Positions 16,678-25,935 are shown, counted from the first letter of the stretch. The stretch is 64,000 nt of DNA from an uncultured Candidatus Saccharibacteria bacterium (GCA_946482285.1 CAMLQK010000002.1:62001-126000), one strand, 5' to 3'. A program made the numbers and translations. Notes: a model not told the origin generated them from the sequence alone.

Positions 16678-17691
16678 ATGCGCAAACCAGTCCGCCTCGT
16701 ACGGAACATAGACGCCAACCGTCTGTTCGATATATTTTTACTATCATCGGTAGTAACAGTTTTGGCAACACGGCTATATTTGCACCTTACCGGCTATCCG
16801 CAGATTGGTGGCGACTCCGTACTGCACATCGCCCATTTGTTGCCCGGAGGCTTGCTTATGATGGGCGCCATACTGATTACTATCGGCACTATTAACCGGT
16901 CATCACGTGATAGCGCAGCCTTTCTGGGAGGCATTGGGTTCGGCCTGTTTTGGGACGAACTGGGCAAGTTTATAACCAAGGATAATGATTACTTCTTTCA
17001 GCCCACTATCGGGCTTATTTACCTTTCGTTCATAGCACTTTATCTTGTTACACGGTATATTATCCGCCGCAGCTACCAGCCGCACGATTATCTGGCAAAC
17101 GCACTTGACCTTGCCATGGAAGGAACTATTGGTGAGCTGGATCCGCGCGAGTACCTTCGGGCACGACAGTTACTGCTGAAGGCAGACCCAAGCCACCCAA
17201 TGTACAATGCAGTAGTAGACTTGCTGGACCACGCCAAGCCAACCAAGGCCTACCAGCCTTTTGTTACCGACCGCCTATTGGATGCTCTGCATAAGCCATT
17301 CCATACTATGGTGCAAAAACCATTTTTCCAGCCTCTGTTAGTGCGGTTTTTTGTACTGTTTGGCGCAGCATTGCTAGCCAGCCTAGTCACTATATCAGCG
17401 TGGACATCTCACAACGTATGGAGCTTTTTTATTAGCCACCCGCTACACACAACAACTATTGCGGTTGCATCCGGTGCGGTGGCTGCATGTTTTATCTGGT
17501 GGGGGCTATGGATATTGCGCCAAGGGAACCTGCACCAAGCACTACGCAAATTTGAAACAGCCTTACTTATTATCGTATTTGTAACGCAGGTGTTCCTGTT
17601 CTTTAGCTACCAACTTTCTGCCTGTATCGGCTTGGCGGTTGTACTACCGCTGCTTTTTGCAGTACGGATGCTACTGGCCGAGACTCGCTAA
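16678..17691 (+). CDS. Multi-pass membrane protein, hypothetical
   Basis: 337 residues. Hydrophobic helices at about 17-37, 50-75, 83-95, 105-122 form the first block; a soluble central part (about 130-220, HDYLANALDLAMEGTIGELDPREYLRARQLLLKADP) follows; then helices at about 222-245, 258-280 and 292-330. The motif FWDELGKF lies within a membrane segment. No recognised family. It starts just after the terminator, with no clear Shine-Dalgarno, and its stop overlaps the convergent gene by 4 bp. Confidence 0.75.
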   Translation: MRKPVRLVRNIDANRLFDIFLLSSVVTVLATRLYLHLTGYPQIGGDSVLHIAHLLPGGLLMMGAILITIGTINRSSRDSAAFLGGIGFGLFWDELGKFITKDNDYFFQPTIGLIYLSFIALYLVTRYIIRRSYQPHDYLANALDLAMEGTIGELDPREYLRARQLLLKADPSHPMYNAVVDLLDHAKPTKAYQPFVTDRLLDALHKPFHTMVQKPFFQPLLVRFFVLFGAALLASLVTISAWTSHNVWSFFISHPLHTTTIAVASGAVAACFIWWGLWILRQGNLHQALRKFETALLIIVFVTQVFLFFSYQLSACIGLAVVLPLLFAVRMLLAETR

Positions 17692-18323
17692 GCATCAGTA
17701 TCTTCTTGCCTAGCAAGCAGCTCTTTGCGTGCCTGCCTAAAAGCTCGAGCATAGTTGCGAGCATCAATAACTACTTCACGGCTAAAATTTCCAGCGTTGG
17801 CAAGGACACTGCCTATCGTAGCCCGCAGGTAGGGCTTACCCGTATTCCAATGGCCAGTCGCACCAAAGTGTACTTGGCCTATATTCTTGCAAAATAAAGC
17901 GACGAAGCTTGGATCAGGCGCCTCCAAAAACGGCAGCTCAGGGACTTTATCGTCCAATATAGCTTGCATAATATTAAATCCTCCCGCACCAAAACCTCGA
18001 ATATCACTGAAAAGGTTCTTGCCGCTCACCAATACGTCACGGCACGTCAAAAAGCAACCATAGCCACCTAGTACGTTGAGTACACGCTGCGTTACCCGCG
18101 GGTCTTTTTGCATGTTATAGTCTAATCCTTGCTGGATAGATGGTGTAAACATATCTATCCCCAGGTCATATTCGTGCGGCAGTTCTTCTACAGAAGCACG
18201 GGTTGCAGAAGCCCCGAAACGAGCAGCTAGTTCATGTATTCCTGCCAGTAGCTGCTCCTGCTTCGCAGGATCAAGCCTATTATCATCGGGAAAGGTAAAT
18301 TCAAATGTATGTTTTTCGGGCAT
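17688..18323 (-). CDS. Hypothetical protein, 211 aa
   Basis: Soluble, no signal peptide. Features: EYDLGIDMFTPSIQQGLDYN, VLNVLGGYGCFLTCRDVLVSGKNLFSDIRGFGAGGFN and PDPSFVALFCKNIGQVHFGATGHWNTG. Two cysteines spaced CFLTC and a third later could bind metal, but no known motif fits. ATG 18323. Convergent with the membrane protein gene, divergent from the serine hydrolase gene. Confidence 0.7.
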   Translation of the reverse strand: MPEKHTFEFTFPDDNRLDPAKQEQLLAGIHELAARFGASATRASVEELPHEYDLGIDMFTPSIQQGLDYNMQKDPRVTQRVLNVLGGYGCFLTCRDVLVSGKNLFSDIRGFGAGGFNIMQAILDDKVPELPFLEAPDPSFVALFCKNIGQVHFGATGHWNTGKPYLRATIGSVLANAGNFSREVVIDARNYARAFRQARKELLARQEDTDA

Positions 18324-18399
18324 GAGACCAGATTAATCAACTCAGGCGCCTTATGCAAGGCTCAGATACTTTTAAATATTGTTGGGCAAAATGCAAGGC

Positions 18400-19281
18400 A
18401 TGAAGCAAACTATCGTCCGCATGTGCCAAGGACTTTGCGTAATCGCCGTTGTGGCGGTGATTGCCACTGGCGCCGTTTTGGTGACAAAGCCATCACCCAG
18501 CACGGCTCTGGCGGCAGATAGCCAGACAGCGGAAAGCAGCTCTGCCAGCAATGCCGCGGCCACGCCCCAAAGTACACAGCCCACAGCAACCCTTCAGTCC
18601 CAGCTTGATGCAATTGTCGCTGGCAACCCTGACCTGGAAATAAGCATCGTTGCCATGGATGCCGCAAGCGGATGGTATGTCAGCAGTGGGGAGGCAGTGC
18701 CGTTTAAAGCCGCCAGTATCACAAAAGTCATCAGCGCCTGCGCCTACTTGCAAAAAGTACAGCAAGGGTCGGCCAGTCTCGATACTACTATCCAGAGTAG
18801 TACTGCGCACAGCCTTATCCAACGCATGCTTACCAATAGTGACAATGTCGCCTTAGCGGCAATCAACGGTTATTTAGGCAAAGATGTAGTCCAGCAATAT
18901 GCGGCCAATAGTAGCCTTAGTACATACGACGTCTATGCCAACACCATTGACGCCAAGGACCAGGCAGCTTTTCTAGCGAAGCTTGCCAACGGCGAGCTGC
19001 TATCACAACCACATACCGCACTACTGAAATCGTTTATGCGGCATACCAATAACGATGAGCTGATTCCTGCGGGTGCACCAACCGGAGCCACTACGTACCA
19101 CAAGTACGGCTACTTAGATGGATACTTGCATGACAGCGCCATCATAGAATATGGCGGTAAAACGTATACGCTGGCTATCCTTACAAAAAACAGCACCGGC
19201 AGCCTGGATGATTACGCAACGCGCACCAATGTCTTCCGTAATGCTACGAGGGCAGTTACTTCTCATATGGAACGCAGCTAA
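18400..19281 (+). CDS. Exported beta-lactamase-fold serine hydrolase (class A/PBP type)
   Basis: About 293 residues. N-terminal signal/anchor (CVIAVVAVIATGAVLV), a Ser/Ala/Gln-rich linker, then a catalytic domain with SITK (FKAASITKVISACAYLQK), SDN (MLTNSDNVALAAIN) and HKYG in the place of the KTG box (TTYHKYGYLDGY). These are the three active-site motifs of class A beta-lactamases and related D,D-peptidases, in order. Whether it hydrolyses beta-lactams or acts on peptidoglycan is unknown; the unusual KYG favours a peptidase or esterase. The start is uncertain (ATG 18391 or 18400). It ends 41 bp before the response regulator gene. Confidence 0.82.
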   Translation: MKQTIVRMCQGLCVIAVVAVIATGAVLVTKPSPSTALAADSQTAESSSASNAAATPQSTQPTATLQSQLDAIVAGNPDLEISIVAMDAASGWYVSSGEAVPFKAASITKVISACAYLQKVQQGSASLDTTIQSSTAHSLIQRMLTNSDNVALAAINGYLGKDVVQQYAANSSLSTYDVYANTIDAKDQAAFLAKLANGELLSQPHTALLKSFMRHTNNDELIPAGAPTGATTYHKYGYLDGYLHDSAIIEYGGKTYTLAILTKNSTGSLDDYATRTNVFRNATRAVTSHMERS

Positions 19282-19322
19282 TTCTCAGAATTTATTAAGG
19301 AAGGGGGCATATAGTTAAGGCC

Positions 19323-19997
19323 ATGAGAATTCTAGTTATCGAAGATGAACACAAGATTGCCCGAATCGTTAAAGAAGGACTCGAAGAAGAATCTTACGCT
19401 GTAGACATTTGTTTTGACGGCCAAGAAGGCTTGAACAGCGCGCGTTACGAAGACTACGATTTGGTAGTCCTGGATCGGATGCTGCCAGGCGGCATGGATG
19501 GTGCTGAAATATGCAAAACTCTGCGGTCTGAAGGCAAACACATGCCAATATTGCTATTAACCGCTCGCGACAGCGTACGTGACCGTGTCGAAGGGTTGAA
19601 TAATGGTGCCGACGACTACCTAATCAAACCATTTTCGTTCGAGGAGTTGCTAGCCCGGGTCAAAGCGTTACTTCGGAGGCCCCAGGAAAGCCTTGGCGAA
19701 GTCTTATCTGCTGGCGACCTCACACTAAACACAGTTAGCCACGAAATTAAGCGGGCAGGCAAAAATATCACTCTATCTAGCAAAGAATATGCGTTGCTTG
19801 AATATTTTTTACGCAACCAAAACCGCGTGCTCAGCAAAGAACACATCATTAACCATGTATGGGATTTTGACGCTGATATCCTGCCAAACACTGTGGAAGT
19901 TTTTGTAGCTTACCTGCGCAACAAAATCGACCGGCCTTTTGACAGCCCAGCACTTATTCAAACTGTCCGCGGATTTGGATATAAACTAGGAGCATAA
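19323..19997 (+). CDS. OmpR-family response regulator
   Basis: 224 residues: receiver domain with acidic pocket IEDEH and phospho-acceptor Asp51 (VVLDRMLPGGMDG), the conserved Thr/Lys (LLLTARDS; LIKPF), and a C-terminal winged-helix DNA-binding domain (about 128-224, LTLNTVSHEIKRAGKNITLSSKEYALLEYFL, ending TVRGFGYKLGA). It is followed directly by its histidine kinase (TAATG overlap) and then by a MacB-type permease and ATPase, so it probably controls that exporter. ATG 19323 has GGAAGGGGG upstream. Confidence 0.95.
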   Translation: MRILVIEDEHKIARIVKEGLEEESYAVDICFDGQEGLNSARYEDYDLVVLDRMLPGGMDGAEICKTLRSEGKHMPILLLTARDSVRDRVEGLNNGADDYLIKPFSFEELLARVKALLRRPQESLGEVLSAGDLTLNTVSHEIKRAGKNITLSSKEYALLEYFLRNQNRVLSKEHIINHVWDFDADILPNTVEVFVAYLRNKIDRPFDSPALIQTVRGFGYKLGA

Positions 19998-21004
19998 TGC
20001 CTCAGCACATCAAAACATTTGCCAGAACAACGACAGCCCGGCTTGCGCTGTCGTATTTAGCTATCATTATGGTAATGAGCATTGGGTTCAGCATTGTGTT
20101 CTACAATACATCGGTCAAAGAGCTTGGCCGGCAAGTGCCACCGCGTGGCACTATCTTCCACATATCGGCAGAATCCCAGTTGACTATCACCGATTATATA
20201 GAGGAACGCATTGCCGAAAGCCGCCGCCGGTTATTGGCAAATTTGGTGTTGCTTAACATGTTAACTTTGGTTGCTGGCGGTTACATCAGTTACATTTTAG
20301 CCCGCAAAACACTTGAACCTATTGAAAACGCGCTACAAGCCCAAAGCCGTTTTGCCTCGGACGCCAGTCACGAACTACGCACGCCATTAGCCACGATCCA
20401 GGCCGAGAACGAAGTTGTCTTACGCAAAAAACACCTAACGTTGGAGCGCGCCAAAGAAGCAATTGCTAGCAATGTCGAAGAGATCCAGCGCTTGCGCGAC
20501 ATTACCGACGGCTTGCTCAAGCTTGCGCGGGAAGAATACCTTGAGCTGGCACCCCTCTATGCTTCCGACGCAATGCAGGCAGCGATTGACGGCGTCCAAA
20601 AGCAAGCTGAGAGCAAACACATCCGCATAGACCAAGCTATCCATGCCGAGACTGTTTATGGCGACCAACAAAGCCTGGCGCAGCTCTTTAGCATCCTGCT
20701 GGACAATGCTATCAAATATAGCCCTCACAACAGCACAGTCTATGTGAATTCCCACACTAGCGATAACGTGCTGTTCATCAGCATACGCGACGAAGGGCAG
20801 GGAATGTCCGCCGAGGAGCTGCCACATATCTTTGAGCGTTTTTACCGTGCCGATACAGCCCGGTCCAGCCAGCACGTCGGTGGCTTTGGCCTAGGCTTAT
20901 CTATTGCCGAAAAAATCGCCGAGCAGCACAATGGCGCAATTACCGTTGAAAGCACGCCGGGCAAGGGTAGCACCTTTACCGTAGAATTACCCCTTGTCCC
21001 ATAA
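19997..21004 (+). CDS. Sensor histidine kinase
   Basis: 335 residues. TM helices about 15-36 and 80-101 enclose a short sensor loop of roughly 45 residues. Then DHp with phospho-accepting His125 (DASHELRTPLATIQ), and a HATPase domain with N box SILLDNAIKYSP, G1 DEGQGMSAEELPHIFERFYR and G2 GGFGLGLSIAEKI. It phosphorylates the regulator encoded just upstream; the genes overlap by one base. The short sensor loop is like intramembrane-sensing or envelope-stress kinases that regulate adjacent ABC exporters. Confidence 0.95.
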   Translation: MPQHIKTFARTTTARLALSYLAIIMVMSIGFSIVFYNTSVKELGRQVPPRGTIFHISAESQLTITDYIEERIAESRRRLLANLVLLNMLTLVAGGYISYILARKTLEPIENALQAQSRFASDASHELRTPLATIQAENEVVLRKKHLTLERAKEAIASNVEEIQRLRDITDGLLKLAREEYLELAPLYASDAMQAAIDGVQKQAESKHIRIDQAIHAETVYGDQQSLAQLFSILLDNAIKYSPHNSTVYVNSHTSDNVLFISIRDEGQGMSAEELPHIFERFYRADTARSSQHVGGFGLGLSIAEKIAEQHNGAITVESTPGKGSTFTVELPLVP

Positions 21005-21070
21005 CTCCTCAGGGTTTTCTCAAAACCTTTTCATATACTTCCGGTTATTACCTAATATAAGGAAGAAAGT

Positions 21071-22447
21071 ATGAACGTAGTAGTACGGGGTTTCCGAAAT
21101 GCCTTTAGGAACGGTATTCGCACAACTTCGATTATTGCCATCCTTGGTGTCAGCATCGGCCTTAGCCTGGCAATGCTGGTGGCCAAAGAGGCAGTTACGC
21201 AAAAAATAGCGTCGGTCAAGGCCTCGGTAGGTAATACCATCACCATTTCGCCGGCAGGCGTACGTGGTTTTGAGGGCGGTGGAGAGGCCCTTAAGGGCAG
21301 TGATATTAAAAGCATTGCCGACCTGGCACATGTGACAGATGTCAGCCAAACACTAGGTGACCGCCTGACAAGTGACAGCTCAAGTCTTACGTCAGCCATA
21401 GACGCAGGAAGTCTGGGACAGCGCAACTCGCAAAATAGCGGCATGCGGTTCGAGATGCATACCATGGGTCCAGATGGCGTCGCGAAAACCAGTTTCACCC
21501 CACCAATAACACTTACTGGGACAACTGACCCGACCAATCTGTCACTGCAAGGCGGCGGCACCTTCACGCTTACCGACGGCAACGTCTTTGCTGACGACAG
21601 TGGCGAAAACGTTGCCGTCGTAGGCAAGAGCTTAGCAGAAAAGAACAGCCTAAAAGTGGGCTCAACATTCACTGCCTATGGTACCGAGATCAAAGTTGTG
21701 GGCATTTTTGACAGCGGCAATACCTTTAGCAACAACCAAGTGATCATGCCTATTAAAACTGTCCAGGCCCTGAGTGGCCAAACAGATGCCATAACAAGCG
21801 TCCGTGTAACAACCGACTCAATCGACAATATTGCAAGTGTTACAAAATCCATCGAGGGTGCATTAGGCAGCAAGGCAGATGTCACCAATACGCTCGAGGA
21901 AGCGGAAGCCAGCGTTAAGCCGCTCGAAAGCATCAAGACGATTGCCACGTACAGCCTCATCGGTTCTGTAGCGTGTGGCGCATTGATCATCCTGCTTACG
22001 ATGATCATGATCGTACGGGAACGCCGCCGTGAAATCGGTGTCCTTAAAGCTATTGGTGCATCCAACAAGTCGGTCGTCAGCCAGTTCATGAGTGAAGCGG
22101 TCACGTTGACCCTGGCTGGAGCTATCATCGGCATTGCCTTTGGCATTATTGCAGCTAGCCCTATCACTAATATGTTGGTAGAAAACAGCACGGATGGCAG
22201 CGACACAGCACGAACCGCCCAACCAGCAAATGGCCCCGGACTATCAATAGGCGGGCCGCGCTTGCGTACCGTTGACCCAAGCACCCAAGGCGTTCAAAAT
22301 GCAATAACAAACGTAACCGCATCGGTCAGTGTGGAAACTGTATCGTATGCGCTAGTAGCTGCGTTCCTGATCGCACTTGTTGGTAGCGCAGCGGCAGCGT
22401 ATGGCATCGCCAAGGTCCGCCCGGCAGAAGTAATGAGGACAGAATAA
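21071..22447 (+). CDS. MacB/FtsX-type ABC transporter permease
   Basis: 458 residues: TM helix near 18-38, a large extracytoplasmic MacB_PCD-like domain (about 40-275), then three TM helices (about 297-320, 345-370, 425-450) forming the FtsX domain with RERRREIGVLKAIGASNKSVVSQFMSEA. An extra loop rich in Gly/Pro (TAQPANGPGLSIGGPRLRT) lies between the last two helices. The ATPase partner starts at the next base. AAGGAAG precedes ATG 21071. Likely exports or mechanically acts on envelope substrates, under control of the upstream two-component system. Confidence 0.92.
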   Translation: MNVVVRGFRNAFRNGIRTTSIIAILGVSIGLSLAMLVAKEAVTQKIASVKASVGNTITISPAGVRGFEGGGEALKGSDIKSIADLAHVTDVSQTLGDRLTSDSSSLTSAIDAGSLGQRNSQNSGMRFEMHTMGPDGVAKTSFTPPITLTGTTDPTNLSLQGGGTFTLTDGNVFADDSGENVAVVGKSLAEKNSLKVGSTFTAYGTEIKVVGIFDSGNTFSNNQVIMPIKTVQALSGQTDAITSVRVTTDSIDNIASVTKSIEGALGSKADVTNTLEEAEASVKPLESIKTIATYSLIGSVACGALIILLTMIMIVRERRREIGVLKAIGASNKSVVSQFMSEAVTLTLAGAIIGIAFGIIAASPITNMLVENSTDGSDTARTAQPANGPGLSIGGPRLRTVDPSTQGVQNAITNVTASVSVETVSYALVAAFLIALVGSAAAAYGIAKVRPAEVMRTE

Positions 22448-23122
22448 ATGGTAGAAGTAACAAAGTTATCCAAGCAATTTTCTAGTGGAGGCAGCGTTGT
22501 AAAGGCCCTGCAGGACGTATCGTTTAGCGTACCCGATGGCCAGTTTGCATCCATCATCGGACGCAGTGGGTCAGGCAAGTCAACATTGTTGAGCATCCTT
22601 GGCGCCCTCGAAAAACCAACCGATGGCGCTGTCGAGGTAGCGGGCAAAGACATAACCAAAATGCGCGACACCGCGCTCATAGCATACCGGGCGCAGCAAA
22701 TAGGCTTTATCTTTCAGAGCTATAACCTAATTCCAAACCTCAGCGCCCTGGAAAATGTGCTGCTACCCATGGAGTACGCCAAGGCCGTTCCCCGGTCAGA
22801 ACGGAGGGCACGGGCCGAAAGCTTACTCAAGCAAGTAGGCCTTAGCCAGGAGCACTACAGCCGCAGACCATCAAGACTCAGCGGCGGCCAGCAGCAACGC
22901 GTAGCCATCGCCAGAGCACTCGCCAACAAGCCCGGACTCATACTTGCCGACGAGCCCACAGGCAACCTGGACAGCCAAACAGGAAAAATGATTTTCGACC
23001 TACTGCACAAGCTGGCACGCACCGAAAATACCACCATCCTTGCAGTTACCCACGACCTCAGCATCGCGGGCAAAACCGATAAAACATTTACACTGCACGA
23101 CGGCATGCTCACAATCAAATAA
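22448..23122 (+). CDS. MacB/LolD-type ABC transporter ATPase
   Basis: 224 residues, single ABC domain: Walker [11 protein letters not shown]-loop [18 protein letters not shown], signature [15 protein letters not shown], Walker [13 protein letters not shown], His switch VTHDLSIA. The PTGNLD variant is typical of the MacB/LolD/FtsE branch. It starts at the base after the permease stop and pairs with it. Confidence 0.96.
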   Translation: MVEVTKLSKQFSSGGSVVKALQDVSFSVPDGQFASIIGRSGSGKSTLLSILGALEKPTDGAVEVAGKDITKMRDTALIAYRAQQIGFIFQSYNLIPNLSALENVLLPMEYAKAVPRSERRARAESLLKQVGLSQEHYSRRPSRLSGGQQQRVAIARALANKPGLILADEPTGNLDSQTGKMIFDLLHKLARTENTTILAVTHDLSIAGKTDKTFTLHDGMLTIK

Positions 23123-23142
23123 GCAACCAGGCACTGGTACGA

Positions 23143-23172
23143 ACAGCCACAGCAAAACTGTGGCTGTTTTTT
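23143..23172 (+). terminator. Intrinsic terminator
   Basis: AACAGCCACAG, loop CAAAA, CTGTGGCTGTT with TTTTTT. It ends the two-component/ABC operon. Confidence 0.9.
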
Positions 23173-23271
23173 GGGCGCACGACTTATACAAAACATAGCT
23201 TCACCTCGTTAAGTATTATATAATTGAGACTTCCGCAAGGAAGCCATCACCCCACGACAAGGAGCAATACC

Positions 23272-23769
23272 GTGCCACCGTCTGTCAAGCGCACCCAGGC
23301 GCTTACCCGGCTACAGGAGCTTATCGGCATACTGCCGACTGACCTTCGCCTGGCGGTAAGTGCCCAGCTGACACTGCTGGTGCAGTCCCAGGAGCTGGAT
23401 GCCGCACAAAAGACCCTGCAGCAAGAACTCGAAGTCTGGATCCTGAGCTACCTGCCCGACATCCAGCGGATCGAAGGCACGGCAGAGGCGCAGTCCCTGA
23501 CATGGCTGCAAGAGGCCAAAAAAACGCTGGACGCCAGCTATGCCAGCCTCGGCGTTGCCGCCAACAACAACGAAGGGACTCCAGAGGAACAGCTCGACAA
23601 GCTGCGTCAGCAGGTGTTCGCACTGTTCGATGCGAGGCACAAGTACGACCGCGCCAGCGAAAGCGTCTGCGCCGCAGAGGCGGATTTCGCCCCATACATT
23701 GCCCGCTGGAACGACTCACTGGAGCAGCTACGCAAGATCTTCCGCAAGTACACGGAAGCCTGCTCTTGA
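23272..23769 (+). CDS. GC-rich unit: helical hypothetical protein, 165 aa
   Basis: Almost entirely alpha-helical and Gln/Leu/Ala/Glu-rich (LVQSQELDAAQKTLQQELEVWIL; EEQLDKLRQQVFALFDARHKYDRASESVCAAEADFAP), probably a coiled coil. No signal peptide or known family. GTG 23272 is chosen because AAGGAG lies 8 nt upstream; the frame opens with a TTG 16 codons earlier. Codon use is GC-rich compared with the ABC genes before it. It has a small CTTCC/GGAAG hairpin in its leader, a 13-bp stem-loop after its stop, and another GC-rich gene downstream. Confidence 0.75.
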   Translation: MPPSVKRTQALTRLQELIGILPTDLRLAVSAQLTLLVQSQELDAAQKTLQQELEVWILSYLPDIQRIEGTAEAQSLTWLQEAKKTLDASYASLGVAANNNEGTPEEQLDKLRQQVFALFDARHKYDRASESVCAAEADFAPYIARWNDSLEQLRKIFRKYTEACS

Positions 23770-23784
23770 TTTGGGGGTGACTGT

Positions 23785-23840
23785 GCCGGGGTGTGGATTA
23801 TTTCAACTGGCCGCCTCTAGCGACCGCTCCACACCCCGGC
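23785..23840 (+). other. 13-bp stem-loop after the helical protein gene
   Basis: GCCGGGGTGTGGA pairs perfectly with TCCACACCCCGGC around a 30-nt loop holding a small CGC/GCG stem. No T-tract follows. It lies 15 bp after the stop at 23769. Confidence 0.8.
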
Positions 23841-23882
23841 AAGCCCAACATACCGTATACTTATCAGCCAAAACACGTTATA

Positions 23883-23933
23883 GTGTCTGTGATTCGAGCC
23901 ACAGCTTGGATTAGAACCTACAACGTCAGACAC
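23883..23933 (+). other. Stem-loop in the leader of the 23945 gene
   Basis: GTGTCTG pairs with CAGACAC; within it CTGTG pairs with CACAG. It ends 11 bp before the GTG start with the Shine-Dalgarno CTGGAG in between. Candidate -10 hexamers are TATACT at 23856 and TATAGT at 23879. Confidence 0.55.
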
Positions 23934-23944
23934 CTGGAGCATTC

Positions 23945-24748
23945 GTGAATGCCACCGGAATCGAACTGTGCAGCTTCCTTGGCGAAATCCTGGACGAGGG
24001 ACGGGTACACGCCAACGCAAACCTGGGCATCTTTGCCCTGCAAGACCGCCCGGAGTATGCAGAAGCCATGGCGGCCAGCCAGGACCAAGCCGACCGTTGG
24101 CTGGCAGAAGCCACTTGCACCAGCCAGGTTCGGCTCTTCGCCGGATGCCTGGAGCCCACGGTCCAGGCTATGCGCAATGTAGCCCTGGCTCAGGGTGACC
24201 TGAAGCTCGTCCGGCTCGTCAACAACCCGTATGTCCATGGCGTCTTCCCGAGCAACCCGGCCGTCCCCATCTCGGGACGCCGCTGCGCGGTACTCCTGCC
24301 CAACGACAGCACCGCCGACAACGTACCCCACGCGGATTTGTTCGCAGACAGCGGACGGTACAAACTGCAAGCGGTCATCCTGGAAGATGCTGTACGAGGC
24401 GACACGCGCGAGCACACCACAAAGCTCCATCTGCTGCTGGGCCAACCACGGTCAGTCCTGGCTGTGCGGTACACCTACCTCACCATCGAGGCATCGGGCA
24501 TCGCAACCTGGACACCCTTCGAAGCCAAGCTGAAGCCAGATGCAATCCTCCAGCAGGCCGCACTCGTCCACAAGTCACCGCAGCGTATCACCGAACACTC
24601 CGTCGGATTCCCTTACTCCAACGTCACGCCCTTCCGTGTGGCAACCGTAGGCCAGTATGTCCATCTGGACATCGGCAGCAACATCAGTAAGCTGCCGACA
24701 TACATCGAGGGCGTCGCACAGACACTCGAACGCCAACTGCATCTCTGA
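23945..24748 (+). CDS. GC-rich unit: hypothetical protein, 267 aa
   Basis: Soluble mixed alpha/beta protein without signal peptide. Recognisable stretches are LCSFLGEILDEGRVHANANLGIFALQ, CLEPTVQAMRNVALAQGDL and ITEHSVGFPYSNVTPFRVATVGQYVHLDIGSNISKLP. No family recognised. GTG 23945 follows TGGAGC. Codon use is strongly GC-rich, like the preceding gene. It has a leader stem-loop and an elaborate four-way-junction structure after the stop. Confidence 0.75.
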   Translation: MNATGIELCSFLGEILDEGRVHANANLGIFALQDRPEYAEAMAASQDQADRWLAEATCTSQVRLFAGCLEPTVQAMRNVALAQGDLKLVRLVNNPYVHGVFPSNPAVPISGRRCAVLLPNDSTADNVPHADLFADSGRYKLQAVILEDAVRGDTREHTTKLHLLLGQPRSVLAVRYTYLTIEASGIATWTPFEAKLKPDAILQQAALVHKSPQRITEHSVGFPYSNVTPFRVATVGQYVHLDIGSNISKLPTYIEGVAQTLERQLHL

Positions 24749-24754
24749 CAGCGT

Positions 24755-24858
24755 AGGTTCGCCATCTTGCAATTCCGCAAGATGGGTCCGTCAATCAGAC
24801 GGAACAGGCGGGGCCTGATGTCGCAACGCGACACCAACTAAGCCCCGCCTGCGAACCT
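24755..24858 (+). other. Four-way-junction RNA structure after the 23945 gene
   Basis: Closing stem AGGTTCG with CGAACCT (24755-24761, 24852-24858) encloses three hairpins: CCATCTTGC/GCAAGATGG, TCCGTC/GACGGA, and GGCGGGGC/GCCCCGCC with an inner TGTCGC/GCGACA. The arrangement begins 7 bp after the stop codon. It resembles a cloverleaf but has no tRNA anticodon or T-loop features. Confidence 0.75.
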
Positions 24859-24906
24859 CCTCAGCACATATACCAAATAATTTTTACCTTGTGTCATACT
24901 ATATAT

Positions 24907-25203
24907 ATGAATCCCAGAAAATATCGTTGGTCAAAAGTATATGAATCTGCAGAAGAAGAGCTACAGGACTTTCTTCAGGCGCGCGGCATACATGCCGAAC
25001 GGCATGAGCTCGAAGACTACAGCGAATATACTCTCCGTGCCAGCAACGCTACACGTATATGGGGTGTCGAAGGCACGGCTGGCTTTACGGTAGATGGGGC
25101 GCGCTACTCCATGCAGCCTGGCGACGTGCTAGAACTCCCCGCTGGCAGTGGCTGCACAATAGCCACAGGACTCAGCAATTTTGCGTGGTACCAGTCTGAC
25201 TAA
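24907..25203 (+). CDS. Small cupin-like protein
   Basis: 98 residues: a helical N-terminal part (KVYESAEEELQDFLQARG) and a cupin-type barrel half (IWGVEGTAGFTVDGARYSMQPGDVLELPAGSGCTIATGLSNFAWYQSD), where PGDVLELPAG is the typical cupin turn. Metal-binding histidines are few, so an enzymatic role is doubtful. ATG 24907 has no Shine-Dalgarno, while a -10-like CATACT lies six bases upstream, which fits a leaderless mRNA. Confidence 0.75.
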   Translation: MNPRKYRWSKVYESAEEELQDFLQARGIHAERHELEDYSEYTLRASNATRIWGVEGTAGFTVDGARYSMQPGDVLELPAGSGCTIATGLSNFAWYQSD

Positions 25204-25293
25204 ACGTGGTTGGATAGGTATCATATTCTTAGACTTGCAGTCGGGCTTCATGCCACCATCCTTTAATATTTGTGTGCTAACTTAGAGATACTG

Positions 25294-25935
25294 ATGCATA
25301 CAACAGACACTGAGTTAATTATTAAAATCTTCGTGGCTGCGATTTTTGGCGCCCTCATTGGTTACGAGCGACAACGTTATCAAAAGCCGGCAGGCATGCG
25401 CACCCAAATGCTAATATGTGTAGGCTCGGCTTTATTAGCGGGCATTTCCATCGAAATTGCCTTGCAAAATGTAACACCTGAGACGGTTGTCCGTCCGGAT
25501 CCGGCGCGGCTCATGGCACAGATTGTCGCTGGGATCGGCTTTATTGGCGGCGGTGTCATCCTAAAAGGCAACGATAGGATATCCGGCGTGACCACAGCTG
25601 CGACCATTTGGCTTACAGCGGCAGTCGGCATCGCAGTGGGGGCAGGATTTTATCTGGTTGCATCATGCTGTGTCGCGCTCGCACTCGCAACTCATCCTTT
25701 AAGCCGCATGAAGCACAACACCACGCCGCAGCGGGTAGCATATGTGGTCCATGTTTCCAAAAAGCAATGGCCTCGGTTAATCGCACAGCTTGATGAGGCT
25801 GCACTCCAATACCAAGTACTTACTATTTCGCCGCCCAAATGCGAGGTACATATTTTTAGCAGCCTGGATGCTAAAAATTCCCTTCTCAAGCAGCTGCATC
25901 AAGAAAAAATCGCCTTCGAGATGACAAGTGGGTAG
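25294..25935 (+). CDS. MgtC/SapB-family membrane protein
   Basis: 213 residues. The N-terminal two-thirds has four to five TM helices with the family signature GALIGYERQRYQKPAGMRTQMLICVGSALLAG and RLMAQIVAGIGFIGGGVILKGNDRISGVTTAATIWLTAAVGIAVGAG. A soluble C-terminal domain of about 75 residues follows. MgtC proteins modulate Mg homeostasis and ATP synthase in pathogens; the role here is unknown. I chose ATG 25294 (MHTTDTEL). It precedes the ABC exporter gene by 28 bp. Confidence 0.9.
   Translation: MHTTDTELIIKIFVAAIFGALIGYERQRYQKPAGMRTQMLICVGSALLAGISIEIALQNVTPETVVRPDPARLMAQIVAGIGFIGGGVILKGNDRISGVTTAATIWLTAAVGIAVGAGFYLVASCCVALALATHPLSRMKHNTTPQRVAYVVHVSKKQWPRLIAQLDEAALQYQVLTISPPKCEVHIFSSLDAKNSLLKQLHQEKIAFEMTSG

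Noticed and set aside
24814..24836. CCTGATGT segment in the four-way junction read as a hammerhead core
   Set aside because: A9 is replaced by U, and the helix following is not succeeded by GAAA; no stem III partner.
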